Below are positions 24,453 to 35,000 of a DNA stretch of 64,000 nucleotides, in pieces (positions within the stretch are counted from its first letter, which is position 1; the number at the start of each line of letters is the position of its first letter). The stretch covers positions 1-64,000 of the forward strand of contig CAUJNA010003782.1 in assembly GCA_963377175.1 (NCBI GenBank). The letters run 5' to 3'. Under the pieces are notes generated by a model. That model searched no databases, had not been told where the DNA came from, and saw only the letters and a list, made by a program, of their open reading frames with translations. This DNA is from Effrenium voratum (Eukaryota; Sar; Dinophyceae; Suessiales; Symbiodiniaceae). A program made the translations under genes and the position numbers.

Positions 24453-24596
24453 CATAGGTGTCCTTTTTGGTTGGTTTGGTAGTGCTTGTGCTCCAGAAAA
24501 CGGTTTGGATGCGGTTTTTGGGGATCCACCCCGGCAGGAGGAAAAAAAAGAGTACCAAAAAGAATCTACAAGGGCGAAGAACAGGGGGTTTGGAAC
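24453..24596. repeat. CATAGGTGTCC half-element with internal insert-like block
   Basis: Left terminus CATAGGTGTCCTTTTTGGTT, then CCAGAAAACGGTTTGGATGC and AAGAGTACCAAAAAGAATC, as at 1745-1830. It abuts a complete element starting at 24597, which suggests that one copy went into or next to another. Confidence 0.6.
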
Positions 24597-24713
24597 CATA
24601 GGTGTCCTTTTTGGTTGGTTTGGTAGAAAAAATAGATGGCGATTCCTGGTTTGCCTGGTGGTTCCATCATATACCAGGGAAACCCATCTATTTGCCCTAA
24701 AAGGACACCTATG
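24597..24713. repeat. CATAGGTGTCC element, best-preserved copy
   Basis: Terminal inverted repeats CATAGGTGTCCTTTTTGG and AAAAGGACACCTATG, with subterminal AAATAGATGG / CCCATCTATTT and TGGTTTGCCTGG / ATACCAGGG also paired. About 117 nt, no coding potential, so it would depend on a transposase elsewhere. Confidence 0.9.
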
Positions 24714-25114
24714 TTTGGAGCTTTAAGGCCGACAACTGGTGATGGGCAAATACGTGGGACATTTGCTAGATATGGCTGAAGATCTTTGAGGCCGACCAGT
24801 GACGATTGGGAAATATAGCGACGTGCTGGCTTACCTGACCCACATGGGATGCGCAATTGACTAGCCGCAAGGATGGATTCCACGGGTCTAGTCCCAAAGT
24901 TGCACGCCAGAAGCTGCGAGGAGCTTCTTTTATCCGGGGATTATGTTCACTTAAGTTTTGGGATAGTTTGAATGCAGCGTCGATCGCGGCCAATTTGAGA
25001 TAGCAGTAATTATCCCCCTTCTAGCCATTTAAGAGTTTGGACGGCTTGTTTTGCATGCACAGTTTACTTCTATGGCCACAAGTGTGCTGCTTGTATAGGA
25101 TATGAGAGTATGCT

Positions 25115-25200
25115 ATTGGATCTTTACACTTTAACTTTTTTGGAAATAAATGTGTTTTCCACTAAATCCCCAAAAAGTTAAACTTTTTGCAGGGGGGTCA
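25115..25200. repeat. CTTTAACTTTTTT element
   Basis: GGATCTTTACACTTTAACTT at the left and AAGTTAAACTTTTTGCAGGG at the right form an imperfect hairpin of about 85 nt. Confidence 0.65.
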
Positions 25201-26029
25201 ACAGCAACCAAGAATTGTACTAGCAGTTGGTATCACACTTTGCTGCTCAATGAAGTAAGCTCCAGGGGGTTCGCCATTTTGAGCGGGACTTCTGCGGAGT
25301 TTCATTCGCAGAGACGCGTAGGCAACAGCCCTGCACACGCCGGAAGTCAGCGAGGATGACTGCCGAGCACTAAAAGCAAGCATGCAGCCCTTAACGTGCT
25401 GACGACCCGCTGGTTTCCGGCACCTTTCCTCAAGCAAACATGGAATGAGAAGCCCTGTGAATGAACATAGCCTAGCTGCAATGGTCTTGGTGGCTCCCAG
25501 CCATCCCCTTAGCTTTTTAGCCTTTCAGTGTTTAGTGGTATTTTCCCATGTGACCCAGTAAGAGTCAAACTTTTGGCGGGGGATCTGAGGGCAGCCCAAG
25601 GAGGTTGCTTTGGTATTGGGCAAGCTTCACAGGCGGATTCTATTGGCAAAAGGATCAAGGTGTACGGAGCCGCTCACGAGTCACATCCCTTCGCAGGGCC
25701 TAGGCCAATTTCTTCGAGAGAGGAAAAGAGCGGCGCGGACTTTGGCTGAGTTTGGAAAAAATGGACTAGGATCAAGGAACCGAGAGGCCGGAGGCCGGAG
25801 GGCACGGACGAGGAACCGGCTTTTGTGTGTCTCGTTGGAAGCTTTATCAAGCTATGAAGCGTAGATCTGTATGAGGATGTGAGGATTAGTTCATGTTAAT
25901 TGGATGCAGAGAGCCTCAAACAGCTAGCTCCGCGATTTTCCGACGCCTTGCCCGCTGCCTGCACCGCATGGCTCAAGACTCAAGATACCTCGCAGTGAAC
26001 AGACGCCTCCCTTGATCCTTCACAACCTG

Positions 26030-29000
26030 ATGGTGCCTCAGGCGGGTGCGAACCACATGCCGTGCCCGGTGCGGCAAGTCTACCTCCTTGTGCCAGCCGC
26101 GGGCTTCCCACGTGGCTCTGTACATGCCGTGCCGATGGGCCATGCCATGCCTTTGGCCGCTCCGCCAAAGCTGTGGACCCGTTCCCCTCCCGCGCAGATG
26201 GCCCAGGCGGCCGCCTCTTTGCCCTCAGATGCCTCACCCAGCGCCACGGACGCGAGTGAGACACCGGATGCGGCCGTGCCTCTCACGGCCAGCGCGGCGC
26301 GGCGCCAGCGGAGGAGGCGCGCGGCTGAGAGGCAGGCGGCGCAAGCTGCCGAGTTCCAAGCTGAAGCCCGGGCCGGCGGTGCTTTGAGCATCTCAGTGGT
26401 TCAGTGGCACTCTTTTTCCTTTTTTTGTTTTTGTGGCTGCCCCACTAAAAATGGTCTTCCCCAAAAAGGGTTCCCTTCTAGCCGTTCTGGTCCAAAACCA
26501 TTAGGGCTCAGGGATCGGGCTCCCAGGGCCTGGCGACACTCCCCGGTGCGTCAGGCGTCCACCAAGTCACGGTCTCCTCCGTGGCGCCCCGCCTTCTTTT
26601 GTGCGCGGCCCCCCTGGCTTGCTCTGCTGTGTGGCGGTGGTCTCTGGTGTGCTGGGGCTTTGCCTGTTGCTGGCTGTGGCCATGTTGTCCCGGGACCCGG
26701 CTGTGCTGAGGGCCCTGTCTGCTCTTTCTTCCACCACCCTGGCCACACTTGATGCCCTGATGTCTGAGGTGGTGTTCTTTCAGGATCCCGATCCTGAGGC
26801 CTGGCGTGGCCGTGCGGACCTTCACTTCAGGGTTGATGCTGGGATCTCCCCTACGGAGTGGCTCTGCTCTGCCTTTTCTCCTGGCCTTCCGCCTGACCTG
26901 CATGCCACGCCCCGGACGCGCCGGCTCATGTTTGAGATGCTTCTGAGAGCCCCGGTGCAGTTCACCGCCCTCCTCAACCGGCCTGGCGGTCACTTCAGGG
27001 TGAAAGGGGCGTCCTTGGTGGCTGGCACCATGCCTCGTGTGGCCCTGGTGGACCTTGATTCACAGGTCTGGATTGTCCCTGACCCGGACTTTGATGCTCC
27101 GCTGGCTGTCACCCACCTGTTTGCGGGGTCCTTCCATGGATGGGGTCAGGCGGCTGAGGCCATTAGGCAGTTGGTGGGACTGGACATCCAGCAGGAGCTC
27201 ATGGTGGATTTCTCGCCACAGGTCGTTGCCTCGCTGTCTGTTGCGCTGGATGTGCCCTGTGTGCTCCCGGTCAATCTGACCAGTTGGGATCCCACATCAA
27301 CCCAGGCTGTGATCCTTGCGGATGTGGCTGACCGTGGTCTTCTGCATTGTGTCCCATGGGTGGGCACTCACGTGGCCACGGCTTCTCCGCCTTGCCCACC
27401 TTGGTCCCGGGCTGGTGAACAGGATGGGCTTGGGGACCCCCATGGCATGTCCTTCGTGGCCGCCCTGGCTTGGGCTCGGGCTGCTGCCCCTCTGGCTCTC
27501 CTCATGGAGTGTGTTGATGGGTTGCCGGATCACCCGCACTTCCCTATCATCCTTGCCGTTGTCCAGTGGGCTGGCTACCGGGTCCATCACTCACTGGTGC
27601 ATGACCATGCCACCTTTGGGCCATGTGCCAGACGCCGTTGGCTTGCCACTCTGCTGCGGTATGATGTTGAGGTGTCGGTGCCTGTTCCTACGGCCACCTT
27701 TGGTGACCCTGTGCCTGTGCCGTGGACCCACCAGGAGTTCCAGGTGCAGGAGGCACCCGAGATGGATTTTGCCCGCTTGCTTGATGACCAGGTTCTCCGG
27801 CACTATACCAACCCTGCCTTCCTACCTGGCGCTGAGCCCCATCAGCACTCTGCACAGGAGGTCCTCCAGAGGCGGCTGGCCCCTGCTGATCAGCCACTGC
27901 GCACACTCTGTGCTCGGTACTCGCAGCAGCATGTCCTGGCAGCTGCTACCCTGGCTGACAGAGGCCTCTTTGCCCAGCTCACCCTGGTTGATGGCCGCCC
28001 GGCCTTTTTCTCTCCTGCCCAGTGGGCACTGTGGCTTGGGGCTGTCCGACCCCTTGTCTTTCCTCCCACCTTGGAGGAGGTGTTCCATGGGTTGGGTAAC
28101 TGTATCTCAGTACCACAGGCAGCCATTCCGTGGACTGTCTTCCTGAGTGCAGTGGGTCTCATTACTGAGGTACCTGAGCACCTCGTTCTGCGTGTGTGGC
28201 GCCATCGGCTTCGGGGTGTTGCCCTACGTCCTGCAGTTGTGCGTGGATGGTACTTTCTTGGAGCTCTGGATCAGCTCATCGACTTTGCCTTCCACCCTCA
28301 GGCCCCTGTGCGGGCCGATGCGGAGGGACCGCCAATTGTTGTTGGTGAAGAGACCTTTCCCAGGATGGTCTTTCCCTACCGCATGGGTGCTGCTCGATCC
28401 ACGCTCCACTCGCCCTCTGGTTTGAGTGTCGAGGTGACGTACCCTGTTGGGGCTGCTGTCTCTTTGGTCCTTCTGGCAGCTCGCCTTCCGCCTGTTGTCT
28501 TGCCCCTTCTTGCTGTGTCGACCTTCGCTCGTGTCTGGCTCCCTCGTGAGTCAGCCGGAGACTTGACCGGACATGACTTGGCTGTCGTCCCTGCTCAGGA
28601 GCCAGGCCAACTTGCTCCCCAGCCCCCTCCCCCCGTCCTGGTGCCACCGGAGGTGAGGGTCTTTATCCATGACCCCATGCGGAGGGAGCATGTGCTTCAT
28701 GTCCCCAGAGTTGCTACCCTTCGGCAGCTCATCTGGGCCCTGCCGCTCCCTGACCGTCTCCTGATGCATGTGCGACCGTATGTCCAGGGACGCCCGGTGA
28801 GTGATACCACTACGGCTGAGAACCTTGCGGGTCAGCATGTCTTGCTGCGCCTCTTCCCTCTGCCTGGTGGTGGCTTTGGCTCGAGTGAGACTGCCGTCTC
28901 CCTGGCTTCGGATGATGATGAGATGGTCCCGGTTGATCCCTTAACCATGCATGACCCGTGGGCTCCCCCCCCGGGCCTCGTCCCCACTGCCAAGTCTGCA

Positions 29001-32000
29001 CCAGCTGGCCCCAGGAAGGGGCATGCCAAGTGGGATCAGCTCCTACTCCCGGAGGACCATGCCTTCACCTTGGCAGATCTTGGGGTTGCGCCTGTCTTGG
29101 TTCCGCGTGGGCAGCTTGGCCCCCTTGTGTCCGGCCTGGCATTCTGCCCCGTCAGCTTGCTTGCGGAGAGCCTCAAGGCCCCGGTCACTGCTCCCACAGC
29201 CCTCATTGTGCCGGGGACCTCCCGGGCTTCCTTGCCTGCGCTTCCTTCTGCTTGAGGGTCCCTTGCAGATCAGTGTCCTGGACCCTGTTGCAGCTCTCAC
29301 GTACAAGCGGCAAGTCGTGCTTGTCCATCTTGCTCCGGGCATTACCTACCGCCCTTCTGTTGAAGCTGCAACGGTCATTGACACCGTTGACTTTGTTGAG
29401 CTTGTGGTAGAGAGCTTTGAAGCCCTAGCAACTGACTTTGCGGGCATCTTGGCCAAGCCTACTGCGGACCTGCGGGCCCTCTTGGAGGCTCCTCATCAGT
29501 CGTCGGTCGTCCAGTCTGTCTATGCCCTCCGTGTGCTCCATGGCTCCGTCCACAACTTGGGTCGCGTGGTGCAGTTTACGGTCAAGCTCCCGTTGACCCA
29601 CAGGCTCGCATTCCTGCGTCTGTCGGGCACTGGGCCCTTCTTTGTGCGTGATTTCTTGGCCCAAGGAGCTGACCCGCAGGACCATTCGGTGGTGCACCGT
29701 TTCTGGCCTCTCAGTGTGGAGGGCCTCAGGGCGGCCTTGGCTGTCTCCCGGGCCCTGGAGGGGTTTGCTGGTCTTGCCCCACTGAAGCGGGGTGTCACAG
29801 TCCGTGTCCTGCACTCTCACATCGCGGATGCTCGAAGAGCCTTGTTGCAGGAGGACCCTCACTTTGTTGAGGCCAATCGGTCCCTTGTCCCCCGGGTCAC
29901 TTTCCTTGCGGAAGGCTTGCCGTTTGGGGCCACGCCTGGTGCAATTGTTGAGGCTGTTCTCAAAGCTGTGGGTGCACCCTGCATCCCCTTGCGGTCTTTC
30001 CGGCGCAATGGCATTCTGGTTTGGGTCTTGGCCTTTGCTCAGGCCCCTGCTCTCATGGATTTCACCCTCCTGTCTGCTGGGCGCCCGTGTGAGGTCATCC
30101 TGGCCCCTGAGCCTCCTCCTCAGGCTCGCAAGGCCAGGCCTAAGGGGGGGCGGACTCCACAGTCCCTGCCCAGCGCTGATTCTGGTCTCGCCCCAACGGG
30201 GCTCCAGTCTCGGGTTGAGGCCCTTGAGCAACGCTTGGGGGGTCTTGAGGTTAAGCAGGACACCCTTGCGGACAAGGTTGACACCCAGTTTGCGCAGGTT
30301 TCCGCCCAGCTCACGCGCATTTTGGGGGCGGTCTCCAAGCCGGCTCGTGCTGGTGCCGCGGAGGATGCTTTGGCCCCGTCGGCCAAGGCAGCTCGCATGG
30401 GGGCTTGACTATCTGGGCCGCCATGGCCCTCTTGGGGGATGGGTCCCTGGGTGACCCTCTGTGCCTTGGGTTCTGGTACTGGCAGCTGCTGCCTCCCTTC
30501 TTGTAGGTGTACTGCGCCCTTTCCTGTTGCTATTTGGTGGCTGTTGCTGTACCGTGTTTTTGATGCCACTCGCGGCTTTCCTGGTGAGGGCCCTTTTTCC
30601 TTGCGCTCCCACAATGTCGGTTCTCTGGCGGCCCATCCTGAGCTCTACTCTGTCGATGCTCACCTCTTCCTGGTTCAGGAGGCCCGCCTTTCGGCTGACA
30701 ATGTGCGTTCTGTTACTTTTCGGGCGTCTGAGGCCGGCCGTTCTCTCTTGCCTGGCCCCTTGCTCCCCGTTGTCCCTGACGTGAATGGTGTCCGTCGGGT
30801 GGAGTGGGGGGGTGTTGCCTCCCTGGCCTGGAAATGCGTTGTTCATCCTGTTGCTCCTCAGCAGGATGCATCTGGGCTTCTGCCCTCCCTACTGGCTTCT
30901 GGCCGCTTCCATGCTGTGTGGGCCACGCTTGGTTCTTTTCGCATGCTTGCGCTCAACTTTTATGCGATTTCGGGTGCCTCCTCTGATGATGTGATCTTCA
31001 GCCAGAATCAGGACTACCTCGCTGCCATCTTTGAGTTTGCAGCCCAGTACACTGCTGATCACCCTGTGGTCCTTGCCGGCGATTTCCAGGCCGACCCCTT
31101 GGCATACGCGGCGTGTGACGATGCTGTTGCTACCGGGGTCTGGCTGGACCCCTTGCAGCCTCCGACGGAGGCGACTATGAGGGAGCCCACTTTCAGTCGT
31201 GACAAGACCTGGCTTGGGTCTGGCCCCCGTACGGCCATCGACACGGTTTTGCTCAACGGCCTTGCTTCTCGCCTGCTCCAGTCGGCTGAAGTGGAGCCCT
31301 TGTGTGGATTTCAGCATGCCCCTGTGACCTTGAGGTTTGCGGCTCCGGATGAGGTCCCACGGGCTGTTGCCTTCGCTGGCTTTGCTCCGCTCGACTTGTC
31401 TGGGCTTGTCTCTGAGGACCAGCGTGCTGTTCTTGCCGAGGACATGTGGCAGTCTACGTACCGGCCCGCCCTGGATTCCCTTGGAACTGTGGAGGATGCT
31501 TGGTCTCTTTTTTGTGACTTTGCGCTTGCCACTCTTCTCCAGTCTGGTGCCCGGTGGGGGCGCGGCCGCCGTTGCCGGGGTACCCTGCCCCCGCTGCGCC
31601 CCCAGCAGGCCGTCGGGCGCCCCTTTCCTTCATACCATCCCATTGCCCGCTTGGCTAGACTTCTTTCTCTGTCGCGGGAGCTCTTCTATCGGTTGGTGCG
31701 GCTCCCGCTTACCTCGGTTGCTGATGCTCAGGTCACGCACCGCACCCTTAGGCGCTTTTGCCGTGTCGCTCGGGAACTTCGGTTTGCCTATACGGCTGAG
31801 GACCTCACCCCGGTGGGTGTTGCCCCTTTGTGTGAGAGGGTTGAGGCTGCCCTCCGTGATGCCCACCTCACGCGGCAGCGAGCCGCTGTTGCGCGTTGGA
31901 AGGAGCGTCTCCGCCATTCGGCCCTTCACTCAGGTAAGGAGGTCTTCGCTCACCTGCGCAGTGCCACCCTGGCTGCTCACTCCAACTCCCTGGCTGGTCC

Positions 32001-35000
32001 TGATGGTGCCCCGGCGTACCACCCTGCAGTCGCCCTTGCGCACGCTGCGGACCAGTGGAACACTATCTTTGAGGTGCATGCGGAGGACTTTCCTGTGGAT
32101 CCGCTCATGCGCCCTGTCCAGCATCTCCTTGAGCAGCGTGCCTCTCCCTTGGTTTTGGACCCCGTGTCTGCTGAGGACCTGGCTGCGTCTGTTGCTCGCA
32201 GGAGCCCTGATTCGTCTGCTGGCTTGGACGGGTGGAGGGCCGTTGAGCTCCGCGCACTGCCTATCCCTGTGTTCCGGCTCCTCGCCTATCTTCTTCAGCA
32301 GGTGGAGCTGGGCCGGTGGCCCATGCCGCGCATATTCGGCACTGCTCGCTTGGCTGTTCTGGACAAGGGTGCTGGCCCCGCCCCTCTGTCCAAGAGGCTC
32401 ATTGCCGTCCTTCCTATCTGCTACCTGGCGTGGTCGTCGGCAAGGTTTCGAGCCTCCACTTCGTGGCAACGGGCTGTGTTACCGCCTGAGGTTGTCGGTG
32501 GTGTCCCTGGTCGCCGTGTGGAGGATATCACCCATCACATGGCGCTGGATTTCCATGAGGCGCGTGCCACTGACGCCCCCTTTGCGGGCATCCAGGTTGA
32601 TCGCTCCAAGTGTTTTGATCGCCTTATGCCTCGGCAGATTGTGGCGCTCCTCACTGCCTTGGGTTTCCCTGTGGCCGTTGCTCGCGCCTGGTGTGGGAAC
32701 TACGAGGGCTTTCGTCGCTTTTTGTCCTGGCGTGGAGCGGTTCACCCTGAGCCCCTGGCCAACCACAATGGTATTGCCCAGGGGTGCTCCATGTCCGTGC
32801 TTGCGGCAAATGTGCTGATGACAGCGTGGTCCCTCTTGATACGGCACTTCCCTGGTGTCACACCCCGTGTCTTTGTTGATGACGGGTATATGACCGTGAC
32901 CACCTTGGATGCGATCCCCAGCTTGGTCCAGGCCGTCCGTGCTACGTCTCTCTTTGACTCCCTCGCTGGCCAGCAGTTCAACCTCCACAAGTCCGGTTGG
33001 TGGGCCACTCAGGATGCTTGTGTGGCGGAGCTTCAGCCTGCCTTGCCGCAGGCTCCCCGTCTGAAGGCCTTGCGCCCCTTGGGGGTCACAATCAACCTTG
33101 ACCTCCGCGGTACCCGGGATGCCCGTGCACCGGCTGTTGCGAGCTTCAGGCGAGCACTCCGGGCCATCAGGAGCCTTCCGCTCTCTGCTGCCTCTAAAGC
33201 GTCCTATGTTGCTCGCAAGGCCATGCCCATGCTGTCGTATGCCGCTGAGCTCAACTTTGTGCCCAAGCGCATCCTTTCTGCCTTGGCTTCGGAGGTTGCC
33301 TCAGTGCTCTGGGATGGTCGGCCCATGTGGAGGTCCCGGGAACTCCTGCTCGCGGTTGTCCACCCCGGCCACTTGGTCCATCCTGAGTATGCGCTGCCAT
33401 ACCGCACTATTCTTAATGTTGCGGCCCATCTCCAGCGCTCGGAGGTTTTCAGCCTCAAGTGGCGGATCGCCTTTACCAATCAGCGCCTGCTGCCTTCCAC
33501 CCTTGTGGCCACCTTTGTGTCGGCGCTCACTGCGTGCGGTCTCCGGTTTCAGGCCCCTGCCTCCGTTGCCTTTGATCATGGCCCCTGGCTCTCCCTGTTT
33601 GGCATGTCTCTGCGCTCGCTTAAGCGTTTGCTCCAGTGGACTATTCCTCAGCATGCCTATGCCAGGGCCTGCCGGGGCAAGCGTGCGGACATTGCGCATG
33701 GTCCTACTGGTCTCCTGGATGTGGCCTTTTCTCGCTCTCCCTGGAGTGTTCCCCCGTGCCCGCGGTGGACCTCCTTTTCCCGTCTCCTGCCCTCCAGGAA
33801 GGCTGTGGCCCCGGCGGTTGTTGTTGGTTCGGCTGTCACTGCGGACCGGCTCCATGCCTCGGGCCTGTCAGGTAGCCCCCTCTGTCGGTATTGTGGGCGG
33901 GAACAGGAGACCATTGGTCACCTCGTTGAGTGTCAGGCCCTGCCTGAGGAGGTTGGCACTCCCCCCCCTCTTGTTCCTGATCAGGGGCCTGCCTTTGCCA
34001 CTCATGGTCTGCTTGAGGTCCCTGCCGATCTGCAGTCGGCGTTCTGTGCTGCCCAGCCGTGGCCTCCTACTTCCCCTTGGCCGCGCCATGGCCTTGGGCA
34101 CGCCACTCACCTCTGGACTGATGGTAGCGTTTACTTGCCGCAGCACCCTTTCTTGGCCGCTGCCGGCTATGCCGTCGTGTCTGGGTCGCGCGCCACTGTC
34201 GATGCTGGTGCGGTTCCGGGTGTTTTTGCGGACAACTATCGTGCGGAGGTGTATGCCATTGTGCGTGCGGCCATGCACGCTCGGGGGCACCTGGTTGTGC
34301 ATACCGACTCCCAGTCTGCCGTCCAGGCGTGGCAGGCAATTTGTGCGGCTGGTGTGGTTGCTCCCCACATAGCGGCTGCTGACCTTTGGCAGGTCCTGTG
34401 GTCTCTTGTCCGGTCGCGTGCTGTGGGTGGTTTCATCCTTGAGCTTCATTGGATTCGAGGCCACGTGGTCATCTCGGCTGATACTCATCCAATTGAGGCC
34501 CTGCATGCTCGGTGCAACCATGCTGCTGACCTTGCGGCCAAGTCTGCCGCTCGGGTTTCCTTGGCTGTCCCTGCCCGCAGGCTTGATGCTCTCTTCTTTG
34601 CCACCTACCGCCGTCACTTGTGGTTGCAGAGCCTGTTTCTTGCCCTGCCGCGCACCCCCCTTCCCCCTGTGCCTGCCCCTGACCCTGGTGAAGCCCTGTG
34701 CCCTGTGGCTCCTGCCCCTCCCCCGGAGTCTGCACCGGGCCCGTGCCATGGCCCTCCGCGTTTCTGCGCTGCTTTTCCCCCGCCGGGGAAGCCTGATGAT
34801 TGGGTTATGGGTGCCTCGTCCTGGGAGGCGTGGAGCAGCTTCCTACATGGTGCAGTTTGGCTACGCGCTGAGGAGGCCTTTCAGCCGGGCCTGGCGGTTG
34901 CGTTGGTGGTGTGGAGGCGCTACCCCGTCATCCTGCCCTATCAGGACGGCCGCGCTGCCACAGTGCAGGACCTGCTGGTGCACTTCAAAGCAGCTCGGCG

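Larger units (their letters stand above)
24348..26029. other. Intergenic stretch between GcvH and the Pumilio gene
   Basis: Filled by two CATAGGTGTCC elements (24453 partial, 24597-24713), a CTTTAACTTTTT element (25115-25200) and related short blocks near 25515-25590. I see no gene. A 9-nt TGGCTCAAG at about 25970 resembles the 3' end of the dinoflagellate spliced leader but is too short to use. Confidence 0.5.

Noticed and set aside
25965..25980. Relic of the dinoflagellate spliced leader upstream of the Pumilio gene
   Set aside because: Only TGGCTCAAG (9 nt) matches, which is expected by chance, and the gene model has an intron, unlike recycled mRNA copies.
27297..34749. Many long open frames on both strands inside the LINE
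   Set aside because: The GC-rich, A-poor sense strand has few stop codons in any frame. Only the frames with methyltransferase, ORF1 and ORF2 motifs are supported.
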